From an uncultured Clostridia bacterium (lineage in GTDB: Bacteria > Bacillota > Clostridia > Christensenellales > Borkfalkiaceae): 64,000 bases of DNA. Positions 56,736 through 64,000 of this stretch are shown here, piece by piece (the stretch's first letter is position 1; each line of letters opens with the position of its first letter). A program made the position numbers and the translations under genes. Where the stretch lies: NCBI GenBank assembly GCA_934271255.1, contig CAKQQS010000001.1:353392-417391 (forward strand), read 5' to 3'. The notes under the pieces were generated by a model. It saw nothing but the letters and a program-made list of their open reading frames with translations. It was not told the origin of the DNA and searched no databases.

Positions 56736-58041
56736 CACAGGCAAAAACTTAATAATAGAACTTTCGGGCGAATCCCATTCGCCGTATATAGAAGGTAAAG
56801 TTCTCAATATGCCGAGCGGTTTGACCGTCGACTCTTATAAGATGAAAGAGTTTCTAAGCCGTCGGAAATCGGACGGCGTTTTCACCACGCCCAGAATCGA
56901 AAAAGACGAGCCGATAATTCTTTCGGGAGTTACGGACGGCAAGACGAACGGCGACGCGTTTACGATACGGTTTAACAACGAAAATTACGACGACAAACCG
57001 TACGAAAGCGAGCGCGTTGCCCCAAGACCTTCGCACGGCGATTACGTTTCGTACGTAAAGTTCGGCAAGGTTTTTGCGGGCGGCGGGCATTTTTCGGGAC
57101 GGCTTACGCTCGTTACGACGGCTATCGGGTTTATTTTCAAAACCGCGCTCGAAGAAAAAGGCGTATATATAGGCAGTCATATTTTGTCCGTCGGCAAAGT
57201 CAAAGACGAACCGTTCGACCTTGTAAAACTCGATAAAAAAGATTTCGTAACGACGGACGTACCCGTCGGGAACGTATATAAAAGAGAAAAAATAAAACGC
57301 CTTGTAATGCAAACAAAATGCAAAGGCGACAGTTTGGGCGGAGTCGTCGAGTGCGGCGTTTTAGGACTTCCCGCAGGCGTCGGAGAGCCTAATTTTTACG
57401 GACTTGAAAACGTTATATCTTCTTACGCCTTTTCAATCCCCGCAGTCAAGGGAATCGAGTTCGGCAACGGGTTCGTCGCCTCGACGCTGACGGGAAAAGA
57501 AAACAACGACGAGTTCCGATACGACGATTTTGGTAAAGTCGTTACCGAAACGAATAATTCGGGCGGTATCAACGCCGGCATGTCCAACGGTATGCCGATA
57601 GTGTTCAGAGTAGCGTTTAAGCCCACCCCGTCTATCGCTTTAACGCAAAAAACGGTAGACCTTACTCATCAAAAAAACACGAAAATATCCGCGCTCGGCA
57701 AACACGACCCATGCTTTGTTTTGCGCGTTACCCCCGTCGTGGAAGCGGTTACGGCAATCGCCGTGTACGAACTTTACCGCGAATACGAATCGAAAAACGA
57801 TATACCGTCTTTGCGCGGCAAAATAGACGATATAGACGCTAAACTCGTCGAACTTTTAAACGAGCGGGTCGAAGCGGTTAAACGAATAGGCGAAATAAAA
57901 CGCAAAACGGGCGCAAAAGTAACGGACGAGCAAAGAGAAAAACAAATCTTATCGCGCGCAAAAAAAATATCGACGGACGAAAGTCTTACGGAAAACGCGC
58001 TTAAAACCATTATAGAAAACTGCAAAAAGGTCGAGTTATGA
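56722..58041 (+). CDS. aroC: Chorismate synthase fused to chorismate mutase (AroQ class)
   Basis: 439 aa from ATG at 56722, with AGGCGGA upstream; a GTG at 56707 is an alternative. Residues 1-350 are chorismate synthase: SGESHSPYIEG, HGDYVSYVKFGK, GGGHFSGRLT and PTPSIALTQKTVDL. After EAVTAIAVYELYREYE comes an AroQ-type chorismate mutase (about 355-439). Comparison with E. coli CM from memory places R (LRGKID), R (NERVEA), K (GEIKRK), D (VTDEQRE), R and E of the active site in order; the Gln at 88 corresponds to Glu. Together the enzyme would turn EPSP into prephenate. Confidence 0.93.
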   Translation: MKSCSTGKNLIIELSGESHSPYIEGKVLNMPSGLTVDSYKMKEFLSRRKSDGVFTTPRIEKDEPIILSGVTDGKTNGDAFTIRFNNENYDDKPYESERVAPRPSHGDYVSYVKFGKVFAGGGHFSGRLTLVTTAIGFIFKTALEEKGVYIGSHILSVGKVKDEPFDLVKLDKKDFVTTDVPVGNVYKREKIKRLVMQTKCKGDSLGGVVECGVLGLPAGVGEPNFYGLENVISSYAFSIPAVKGIEFGNGFVASTLTGKENNDEFRYDDFGKVVTETNNSGGINAGMSNGMPIVFRVAFKPTPSIALTQKTVDLTHQKNTKISALGKHDPCFVLRVTPVVEAVTAIAVYELYREYESKNDIPSLRGKIDDIDAKLVELLNERVEAVKRIGEIKRKTGAKVTDEQREKQILSRAKKISTDESLTENALKTIIENCKKVEL

Positions 58042-59270
58042 AATACGGGCTTATCGGCGAAAAACTCAATTACAGCATGTCGAAAGTCTTGCACGAAAAC
58101 CTTAAAATGCAAGGGTACGAACTAAAAGAAGTCAAAAAAACGGACGTCGACGACTTTTTCCGTAAAAAAGATTTCGAGTTTATCAACGTAACCGCGCCCT
58201 ACAAAGAAACGGCGCGTAACAAGTGCGACGTTTTAGACGAATTCGCAACGAGAACGGGCGTAGTCAACACCGTTATCAACAAAAACGGCGTTCTTTACGG
58301 ATACAACACGGACTATCTCGGTATGAAACACGCGCTTGCGTTGACGAAATACGATTTCAAAGAAAAAACCGCCGTCGTTTTCGGTAGCGGCGGAACGTCG
58401 AAAACAGCCGAAACGGTGTTGTACGATTTCGGCGCGGAAAAGGTTTACGTCGTTTCGCGGCGGGGCGAACTAAATTACGATAACTGCGACGCCCTTTCGC
58501 CAAACGTCGTCGTAAACGCTACCCCCGTCGGGACTTACCCCGCTTTAACGGACGTCCCCTTCGACTTAACAAGATTTAAAACGCTGCCCGAACTCGTTTT
58601 CGATTGCGTGTATAATCCGAAAAACACGCCCCTTTTGCGCCGCGCGAAAGAACAAAACTTACAAACGGCAAGCGGACTTACAATGCTTGCGTATCAGGGC
58701 GTATCCGCCGAAAAACTGTATTTCGGCGAGTTGGACGAAAATCTTATCGCAACGGCGTTTAAAAGGCTGTATCTCGCGTCCAGCAATATCGTTTTAACGG
58801 GTATGGCGGGCTCGGGTAAAACAAAACTTGCCGAAAAAATATCCGAAATCACGGGTATGCCTTTTTACGACGCGGACAGAAAAGTTACCGAATTAACGGG
58901 CAAAAGACCTAGCGAACTTATAAAAGAACGCGGCTCTAACGAGTTCAGAAAAATCGAAAAACAAGCGGTTGAAGAACTCGCGCTCGTTCGGGGAGCCGTC
59001 ATCGCGACGGGCGGCGGCACCGTTTTAGACGAAAAAAACGTCGATTTGCTTAAAGGCGCGGGAAGGTTTTATTTCATCGACAGAAGTCCTAACAAACTGT
59101 CGCGCAAAGACAGACCGCTGTATAAAGGACTTTCGAGCATAATCAAAATACAAAAAGAACGTCGCCCCGTCTATTTGTCGATTTGCGATAAAATCATCTC
59201 GAACGAAACGACTCTCGACGACGCGGCTAACGAAATTATAAAGGATTTTTATGAAAATATTACTTATTAA
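58038..59270 (+). CDS. aroE: Shikimate dehydrogenase fused to shikimate kinase
   Basis: 410 aa. Residues about 1-240 are AroE: GLIGEKLNYSMSKVLHE, NVTAPYKETA (catalytic Lys), YNTDYLG (Asp), NADP loop GSGGTSKTA and the C-terminal SGLTMLAYQG. Residues about 250-410 are AroK: P-loop GMAGSGKTK, shikimate site DADRKV, ATGGGTV, and the lid with RKDRPLY. The two steps are separated in the pathway by none other (dehydroshikimate to shikimate-3-phosphate). It overlaps the aroC fusion by four bases (ATGA). Confidence 0.95.
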   Translation: MKYGLIGEKLNYSMSKVLHENLKMQGYELKEVKKTDVDDFFRKKDFEFINVTAPYKETARNKCDVLDEFATRTGVVNTVINKNGVLYGYNTDYLGMKHALALTKYDFKEKTAVVFGSGGTSKTAETVLYDFGAEKVYVVSRRGELNYDNCDALSPNVVVNATPVGTYPALTDVPFDLTRFKTLPELVFDCVYNPKNTPLLRRAKEQNLQTASGLTMLAYQGVSAEKLYFGELDENLIATAFKRLYLASSNIVLTGMAGSGKTKLAEKISEITGMPFYDADRKVTELTGKRPSELIKERGSNEFRKIEKQAVEELALVRGAVIATGGGTVLDEKNVDLLKGAGRFYFIDRSPNKLSRKDRPLYKGLSSIIKIQKERRPVYLSICDKIISNETTLDDAANEIIKDFYENITY

Positions 59271-59673
59271 CGGCGTAAACTTAAATATGCTCGGCGTTCG
59301 CGAACCCGAACTATACGGCAATCTCACGCTGAAAGAGTTGGTTAAAACCGTCAAATCTTACGGCAAAAGCAACGGCGTTAAAATCACGCATTTTCAGTCA
59401 AACGAAGAAGGAAAAATCGTAACGAAAATACAAAAAGCGTTGAACAGGTACGACGGCATTATAATAAACGCGGGCGCGTATTCTCACACGAGCGTCGCTA
59501 TATTAGACGCGTTAAAGTCGGTAAACTTAAAAACCGTCGAAGTGCATTTGACGAATATTTTCGAGCGGGAAGAATACCGCAGACGTTCTTATATAAGCGA
59601 ATACGCGGATAAAGTCATCGTAGGAAAAGGCGTAATCGGTTATGCGGAAGCGGTAGATTTTTTCATACGATAA
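59251..59673 (+). CDS. aroQ: 3-Dehydroquinate dehydratase, type II
   Basis: 140 aa, dodecameric trans-dehydratase. It begins MKILLINGVNLNMLGVREPE with the catalytic Tyr in ELYGN (residue 22), the Asn/Ala region NAGAYSHTSVAI and His in VEVHLTNIF. RRRSYISEYADKVIVGKG follows. It starts 20 bp inside the aroE-aroK gene, so translation is coupled. It is the last gene of the operon. Confidence 0.96.
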   Translation: MKILLINGVNLNMLGVREPELYGNLTLKELVKTVKSYGKSNGVKITHFQSNEEGKIVTKIQKALNRYDGIIINAGAYSHTSVAILDALKSVNLKTVEVHLTNIFEREEYRRRSYISEYADKVIVGKGVIGYAEAVDFFIR

Positions 59674-59969
59674 GCGTTGTAACGGTTACATACAACCCTT
59701 TCGGCTCGTTTTCCCCCTCGCCATTACACGGGCGAAACATATATTACACGTATAACAACTAATCGTAAAAATTACGCGATACCCGAAAACGGGTATCGCG
59801 TTGATTTTTTAACCTGTTCGGTTTCGTCCGTATCGTTACCGACCGTATCTTACCGAAAAGATTATTCGTTCTTTTCAACTTTCAGCCGACGTAACGAACG
59901 TGAAATCGACGTATTTTCGTCGCAACCGCAAGCGGCAGGGCGACGATTACGTAAATAATTTTAACTTTT
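59674..59969. other. Intergenic stretch between aroQ and the zinc-ribbon gene
   Basis: It holds the shikimate-operon terminator and a TCGCC/GGCGA hairpin before it. After the terminator there are about 160 bases without a recognisable gene. Confidence 0.6.
59774..59808 (+). terminator. Terminator of the shikimate operon
   Basis: ACGCGATACCCG (59774-59785), an AAAA loop, CGGGTATCGCGT (59790-59801), then TGATTTTTT. A 12-bp perfect stem. Confidence 0.93.
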
Positions 59970-60377
59970 TTACTCTTTAATCTTGTTGCCGCAGTATTTA
60001 CAAAACTCCGCGTCGGAATCGTTGTTTTTACCGCAAGCGGAACACGTCTTTTTTAAAGGAGCGCCGCACTTGTCGCAAAACGCCGCGTCTTTGTCGTTTT
60101 CCGCGCCGCATCGACCGCATACCGCGACTTCGTCGAACGCTTGTTTTTTCGCGCTTGCTATCGTTTGTATCTGATAATTACGGAGTTTCGCCGCGTTGCT
60201 TAAAAATATCCAGAACATAAGGCAAATCGTTCCGAGTCCTACGAGCAAAGTACCGGGTAACATTAAAATCGACAGTTTGCTGTTTTTCCCGAAGTTGACC
60301 GCCGCGACGGTGATGCACGCTATCGCCCCCGCGTAAAACACGCCGGACAATATCCCTAAAAGTAATTTCTTGTTCAT
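59970..60377 (-). CDS. Membrane protein with double zinc ribbon
   Basis: 135 aa. Two membrane helices (about 6-28 and 36-60) precede a C-terminal double zinc ribbon with four CxxC pairs: CGRCG, CDKCG, CSACG and CKYCG. Zinc-ribbon membrane proteins of this layout are common in Clostridia and have no assigned function. It lies 14 bp after hpt and is probably in the tilS-hpt transcript, in the place where ftsH is found in many other Bacillota. Confidence 0.82.
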   Translation of the reverse strand: MNKKLLLGILSGVFYAGAIACITVAAVNFGKNSKLSILMLPGTLLVGLGTICLMFWIFLSNAAKLRNYQIQTIASAKKQAFDEVAVCGRCGAENDKDAAFCDKCGAPLKKTCSACGKNNDSDAEFCKYCGNKIKE

Positions 60378-60391
60378 ATATTTTTCTCCCT

Positions 60392-60937
60392 TTATTTCTC
60401 GTACACTTCGCGTTTTAAAATCGCAACGTACGGTAAGTTTCTGTAATGCTGAGCGTAGTCCAGCCCGTAACCGATAACGAACTCGTTGCCTATATCGAAC
60501 GCCTTGTAGTCGGTCTGAATGTCGACTTCTCTCCTTTCAAACTTGTCAAGGAACGTGCAAATCTTTATCGACGCGGGGTGGCGCGAAGAAAGCATTCTTT
60601 TAAGGTAACTGAGCGTGTACCCGCTGTCTACTATGTCTTCTACCAGAACGACGTCTTTGCCTTCGATACTCTTATCTAAATCTTTAATGAGTTTTACTTC
60701 GCCGCTGCTTCTCGTGGACAAGCCGTAACTCGCAACGGACATAAAGTCGACTTCCATATCTATGTTAAGTTTCTTCACCAAATCGCTGAAAAACATAAAA
60801 CTGCCTTTCAGAATACAAACGAACAGCGGTTTTTTACCCGCGTAGTCGTGATCGAGCGTTCCGGCGAGTTCCGCCACTTTTTGTTCAATTTCTTCTTGCG
60901 AAATAAGTATTCTTTCGCAATCGGGATGCATCTCCAT
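60392..60937 (-). CDS. hpt: Hypoxanthine-guanine phosphoribosyltransferase
   Basis: 181 aa from the ATG at 60937, which has TAAGGAG upstream at 9 nt; a TTG seven codons earlier overlaps tilS and is less likely. The PRPP motif VVLVEDIVDSGYTL and the proximal LKGSFMF with FMSVASYGLSTRS are intact; the base-binding region includes IGNEFVIGYGLDY. It salvages hypoxanthine and guanine, supplying IMP for guaB. Confidence 0.96.
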   Translation of the reverse strand: MEMHPDCERILISQEEIEQKVAELAGTLDHDYAGKKPLFVCILKGSFMFFSDLVKKLNIDMEVDFMSVASYGLSTRSSGEVKLIKDLDKSIEGKDVVLVEDIVDSGYTLSYLKRMLSSRHPASIKICTFLDKFERREVDIQTDYKAFDIGNEFVIGYGLDYAQHYRNLPYVAILKREVYEK

Positions 60938-60954
60938 TTCTAATTTCTCCTTAG

Positions 60955-62250
60955 TCAAATCTCGTAGTTCAATTTTACCACGATTTCGGTGCTTTTGTCT
61001 ACCTTTATGTCGTCGCTTATCTCAATTTGTCCCAAAATTAACACTTCGTTACCGCTTGCGACGACGGGAATGACGTCGCGGAGCCTTAACGGGACTTTCT
61101 TGTCCGTCAGATAATCCCCTAGTTTTTTTCTTTTACCGCCGAATCGGTTGAAAGAATCCCCGTCTTTTCTGAATCTTATCACCGCGTCTTCGGGTATTTT
61201 TTCAAGGTCGAAATACAACGCCGATTTATAATCGGGTTTGTTTTCGTACGCGCGCCTTATCTTGATAACGCCGTTGCCTATTCTGAACTCTCCGAGCGCG
61301 AACGGTATCTCCGTTTGCTTTATATCCGTCTTTTTATAAAGAATAACTTTGTCGTATTCTTTAACCGCCCTGAGTCCTTTCGGGAGTTCTATCGTTTTAC
61401 CGTTTTCCGCGTTGACGAGCGAATACACCGCGTCGACGTTTTTCTTCGTATAGTCTTTTTTAAGGTCAAGCCCGATAAACGCCCTTACGACCGCTCTGTC
61501 GAAAATCGCTTTCTCGCTTACGCAAGTTATGCTGACGTTGTCTTCTCCCGTTTCAATCAATTTTTCCGCCGCGTGTTGCAAATATTCTTCGTCGATTAAA
61601 CACAACTCCGCAAACCGTTGCAAACCTTTCTCGAACTCGGGAAATATCTTTTTGATTTCAGGTATTACTTCGAGCCGTAAATAATTGCGTTTGTTGTCCG
61701 CCACAAGGTTGGTTTCGTCCGTAACGTAAGGAACGTCGTTTTTCTTGACGTAATCGATAATTTCGTCTTTTTTTACGGCAAGCATCGGGCGAAGAACGTG
61801 TTCCGCAACCGATTTCATACCGACCACGCCCGACGGCGACGAGCCTCTGAGTAGGTTTAATAAAATCGTTTCCGCATTGTCGCTAAGGTGATGCGCCACC
61901 GCGATTTTGTCGACGGGCTCGTTTTCGATGAGTTTTGCAAAACAGTCGTACCTGAGCGTTCTGGCTGCTTCTTCCAGCCCGACGCCGTATTCTTTGGAAT
62001 ACTGCAACGCGTTGACGGAATAAAGATAACACGGCACGTTTTGTTTTTCGCAATAATCTTTGACGAACGCAGAGTCGATCAGGGACGGAATACCCCTTAT
62101 ACCGTGTTCGACGTTGACTACCGAAACGGTTACGCCAAGCCGTTCTTTGTTTGAAAGAAGATAATGCAGCAACGCCATACTGTCTTCTCCGCCCGAAACG
62201 GCAACGGCTATTCTATCGCCTTTTTTAATAATTTCTTCGTTAATTTTCAT
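60955..62250 (-). CDS. tilS: tRNA(Ile)-lysidine synthetase
   Basis: Converts C34 of the AUA-reading tRNA-Ile to lysidine, essential in bacteria. 431 aa from the ATG at 62250 (GGGG upstream); a longer frame runs into the promoter and is rejected. The PP-loop SGGEDSMALL is near residue 20; HLSDNAETILLNLLRGS and DNKRNYLRLEVIPEI follow. The C-terminal TilS domain is complete. It is first in an operon with hpt, the standard pairing. Confidence 0.95.
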   Translation of the reverse strand: MKINEEIIKKGDRIAVAVSGGEDSMALLHYLLSNKERLGVTVSVVNVEHGIRGIPSLIDSAFVKDYCEKQNVPCYLYSVNALQYSKEYGVGLEEAARTLRYDCFAKLIENEPVDKIAVAHHLSDNAETILLNLLRGSSPSGVVGMKSVAEHVLRPMLAVKKDEIIDYVKKNDVPYVTDETNLVADNKRNYLRLEVIPEIKKIFPEFEKGLQRFAELCLIDEEYLQHAAEKLIETGEDNVSITCVSEKAIFDRAVVRAFIGLDLKKDYTKKNVDAVYSLVNAENGKTIELPKGLRAVKEYDKVILYKKTDIKQTEIPFALGEFRIGNGVIKIRRAYENKPDYKSALYFDLEKIPEDAVIRFRKDGDSFNRFGGKRKKLGDYLTDKKVPLRLRDVIPVVASGNEVLILGQIEISDDIKVDKSTEIVVKLNYEI

Positions 62251-62329
62251 TTTTATCGCCCCGTTCGTTGTTTTTCGCAAAAGTTTGCGGTTATACCGTT
62301 GATACCGCCCGCCGGTTTTTCTTAATAGT

Positions 62330-62358
62330 ATTTTAACACAAAACCCGACTAAATACAA
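62330..62358 (-). promoter_or_regulatory. Promoter of tilS-hpt
   Basis: Minus strand -35 TTGTAT (62353-62358), 17-bp spacer, -10 TAAAAT (62330-62335). Leader about 75 nt, divergent from the tRNA promoter. Confidence 0.72.
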
Positions 62359-62405
62359 TAAAGATGTAAAGAAATTATTTTTTATTATTTTTAGGTATAA
62401 TTTAA

Positions 62406-62434
62406 TTGACAATTACATAATAATTATATATAAT
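62406..62434 (+). promoter_or_regulatory. Promoter of the initiator tRNA, perfect consensus
   Basis: Plus strand TTGACA (62406-62411), 17-bp spacer, TATAAT (62429-62434). Transcription is expected to start near 62441, 18 nt before the mature tRNA. Confidence 0.92.
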
Positions 62435-62458
62435 AATAACACTCAATGAAACGCATAT

Positions 62459-62536
<78 letters not shown>

Positions 62537-62544
62537 TTAAAAAG

Positions 62545-62577
62545 CAAACAGTACACTATGTACTGTTTGTTTTTTTA
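62545..62577 (+). terminator. Terminator of the initiator tRNA
   Basis: CAAACAGTAC (62545-62554) pairs with GTACTGTTTG (62560-62569), followed by eight T. Confidence 0.93.
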
Positions 62578-62599
62578 CTGTTTAAAACGATTCAATTAT

Positions 62600-62636
62600 A
62601 AAAAACACGCCCTGCGGCAAAATGCCGCAGGGCGTG
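62600..62636 (-). terminator. Terminator of the surface protein gene
   Basis: CACGCCCTGCGGCA (62606-62619) pairs with TGCCGCAGGGCGTG (62623-62636) over 14 bp; the minus transcript continues with T residues. Confidence 0.94.
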
Positions 62637-62658
62637 AATTGTTTATCGTATTATATTA

Positions 62659-64000
62659 TTATTTCCCGAATATGATATCCGCGATATATCCGCAAGTTAC
62701 TGCGTTTGACTTAACGTCCTTATTTTCAAAGCAGAACCGAGTGTCGACGGTGAAATTATATCCTGCGTCTGATAAGTCGACGTCGTGGCTGTACGTACCG
62801 TTTGCACCTGCGGTAAGTTGGCTGATATATTTTCCGTTTAAACCATTATACTTCCAGTCCTCGCCGCCTGCGGCTTTTACGGCAAGTATTCTTGACTTCG
62901 TGTTGACGAAAGCGCCCACGTTGGGATTCGCTACGCCGCTGAACTCGTTCGTATAAACTATCGTCATTTTCGTATAGCCTTGTTTTATAAAGGCTTTCAT
63001 TACCTTACCTTGAAGTATGCAATACCAAAGGTTCCTGTCCGTGCTTTTTATCGCCCAGCCTTGGCCTTCGACGTAGTCTACGGTACCGTTAGCCGTTCCA
63101 AGCAACCAGCCGGATTTGTCGAACACTATGAATTCGTCTACAACAACGGATAACGGATAAGCGTCTACGTGATTCGTTAAGATGTAAATATCTCTTCCCG
63201 CATAGGTTTTAAGATCTATCGTGAACGTTACTTTTCTACCCGCGTCCCAGAACTCTTTCCAGTCGTAGTGTACGATTGCGGTTTCCTTTTGGGAAAGATT
63301 ATCGATACTGTCTGCCGCAACGGACAGCGATTTGGTTTTGTTTTCCGCATCCGCAAGCCCTTCCGCGGGATTGATTGCCGTAACGGTAAGAGAAGTCATT
63401 CCGGCGTTTTTCAATGCCGTAAGAACTTCGCCGGCTATTTTCGCATACGCAAAGCCGCCTTCGTTTGAAACGACGTATTCGCCTTTCTTCGTATTTACGG
63501 TAACGGTAACGCCGTCTAAGCCTGCCAGGAACAATTCGTTTGCCTTTTTACCGCACATGGTACAAACGTTTTCTTCGTTAAAGTTATGGTCTACGGAATA
63601 CGGTTGAGTGTCTACGTAGCCGCAATCTTCGCACGTTCTCTTTCTTTCTCCGTCTTGCGTACAGGTTGCCGCCGTAACGACAGTCCATTCGCCGTAAACG
63701 TGTTCGGTCGTCGCCGCTTCTACGTGGTCGCAACCTGCGTTAGCGCACGGTCTGTCGTGGCAGGTATAGTCGTCCGCGTAAGTGTGTCCCGTTGCGGGTA
63801 TCTTCGCCGTGTCGACTGCTCCGCATACGCACGTACGGGTTTTTTCGCCGTCTTGCGTACAAGTTGCCGCCGTAACGACAGTCCATTCGCCGTAAACGTG
63901 TTCGGTCGTCGCCGCTTCTACGTGGTCGCAACCTGCGTTAGCGCACGGTCTGTCGTGGCAGGTATAGTCGTCCGCGTAAGTGTGTCCCGTTGCGGGTATC
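62659..64000 (-). CDS. C-terminal part of a large repeat-bearing surface protein (partial)
   Basis: The frame is open from the stop at 62659 to the window edge (447 codons and one base), so the N-terminus lies outside. The edge carries 66-aa repeats with conserved Cys, e.g. CTQDGEKTRTCVCGAVDT and TCHDRPCANAGCDHVEA, then a final CTMCGKK. The last about 290 residues form a globular, beta-rich domain with only two Cys. Repeats of this style occur in large exported proteins of gut Clostridia. No anchor motif is visible at the C-terminus. An internal Met at 63558 is not the true start. Confidence 0.88.
   Translation of the reverse strand, partial: IPATGHTYADDYTCHDRPCANAGCDHVEAATTEHVYGEWTVVTAATCTQDGEKTRTCVCGAVDTAKIPATGHTYADDYTCHDRPCANAGCDHVEAATTEHVYGEWTVVTAATCTQDGERKRTCEDCGYVDTQPYSVDHNFNEENVCTMCGKKANELFLAGLDGVTVTVNTKKGEYVVSNEGGFAYAKIAGEVLTALKNAGMTSLTVTAINPAEGLADAENKTKSLSVAADSIDNLSQKETAIVHYDWKEFWDAGRKVTFTIDLKTYAGRDIYILTNHVDAYPLSVVVDEFIVFDKSGWLLGTANGTVDYVEGQGWAIKSTDRNLWYCILQGKVMKAFIKQGYTKMTIVYTNEFSGVANPNVGAFVNTKSRILAVKAAGGEDWKYNGLNGKYISQLTAGANGTYSHDVDLSDAGYNFTVDTRFCFENKDVKSNAVTCGYIADIIFGK
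63651..64000 (-). repeat. 198-bp tandem repeat in the surface protein gene
   Basis: The segment 63651-63848 is repeated from 63849 to the window edge. Over the 152 bases visible in the second copy only one base differs (CAGG versus CAAG). The unit is 198 bp, i.e. 66 residues in frame. Near identity suggests recent duplication or gene conversion. Confidence 0.93.

Noticed and set aside
62251..62412. Longer TilS N-terminus starting at 62412
   Set aside because: The extra frame contains the predicted tilS promoter and would not be on the message; the family start matches the Met before KINEEII.
62659..63558. Surface protein starting at the internal Met at 63558
   Set aside because: The frame remains open upstream to the window edge and the upstream repeats share its reading frame; the Met lies in a CxxC-type motif.

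Overview
The window reads as a chromosomal segment of a low-to-mid GC Gram-positive bacterium of the class Clostridia (Bacillota), probably an uncultured, anaerobic gut lineage. Supporting signs are the zinc-type S14, single-chain glycyl-tRNA synthetase, glutaminyl-tRNA synthetase, DUF1858 redox protein, PflX-type radical SAM enzyme, EFR1-type ferredoxin, BspA-like leucine-rich-repeat lipoprotein and a surface protein with Cys-rich repeats. The placement is inference from gene content; no 16S gene is present. Most genes lie on the minus strand. Recognisable promoters are sigma-A type (TTGACA / TATAAT-like), and all of the convincing ones have a 17-bp spacer.

Layout. 1-12,800: the S10-spc-alpha ribosomal protein cluster (rpsJ through rpsK and the first codons of rpsD, with secY, adk, infA and rpmJ), read leftwards from one promoter near 12,785. 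13,000-19,800: DUF1858 protein, guaB with an upstream membrane-anchored protein, two divergent lipoproteins, a 5 x 60-bp tandem repeat and glnS. 19,800-32,900: glyS, a MATE exporter, a MacB-like ABC transporter, a patatin-like lipase, a TtcA-like PP-loop protein, an LRR lipoprotein, a P-type cation ATPase behind a yybP-ykoY-type Mn2+ riboswitch, and two small unknown proteins. 32,900-37,560: the str cluster (rpsL, rpsG, fusA, tuf), with a strongly structured RNA between rpsL and rpsG. 37,600-43,500: argS with a HAD phosphatase, and a four-gene operon (85-aa unknown, YgjP-type hydrolase, MATE exporter, PflX-type radical SAM protein). 43,500-47,200: a DUF378 protein, a DUF1538 transporter with two PII-like proteins, and an unknown 284-aa protein. 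47,400-51,200: rpmG-secE-nusG-rplK-rplA and rplJ-rplL with an L10 leader; rpoB and rpoC are not next to rplL. 51,400-54,430: a sirtuin, an EFR1 flavodoxin-ferredoxin protein and an SDR epimerase. 54,450-59,810: a compact shikimate operon. 59,970-62,250: tilS, hpt and a zinc-ribbon membrane protein. 62,400-64,000: initiator tRNA and the C-terminal part of a repeat-bearing surface protein.

How the genes work together. The window is dominated by translation and its supply: ribosomal proteins, elongation factors, secretion (secY, secE), four translation-related ligases or modifiers, initiator tRNA and nucleotide supply (guaB, adk, hpt). The shikimate operon carries seven activities on five translationally coupled reading frames: aroB, aroA, an aroC-chorismate mutase fusion, an aroE-aroK fusion and type II dehydroquinase. 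It covers every step from DAHP to prephenate; DAHP synthase is absent from the window.

The items most worth a second look are the chorismate synthase-chorismate mutase fusion, the apparently leaderless mRNAs, the 60-bp repeat array with an internal 10-bp period, the DUF1538-PII-PII unit, the structured rpsL-rpsG intercistronic RNA and the irregular T-arm of the initiator tRNA.
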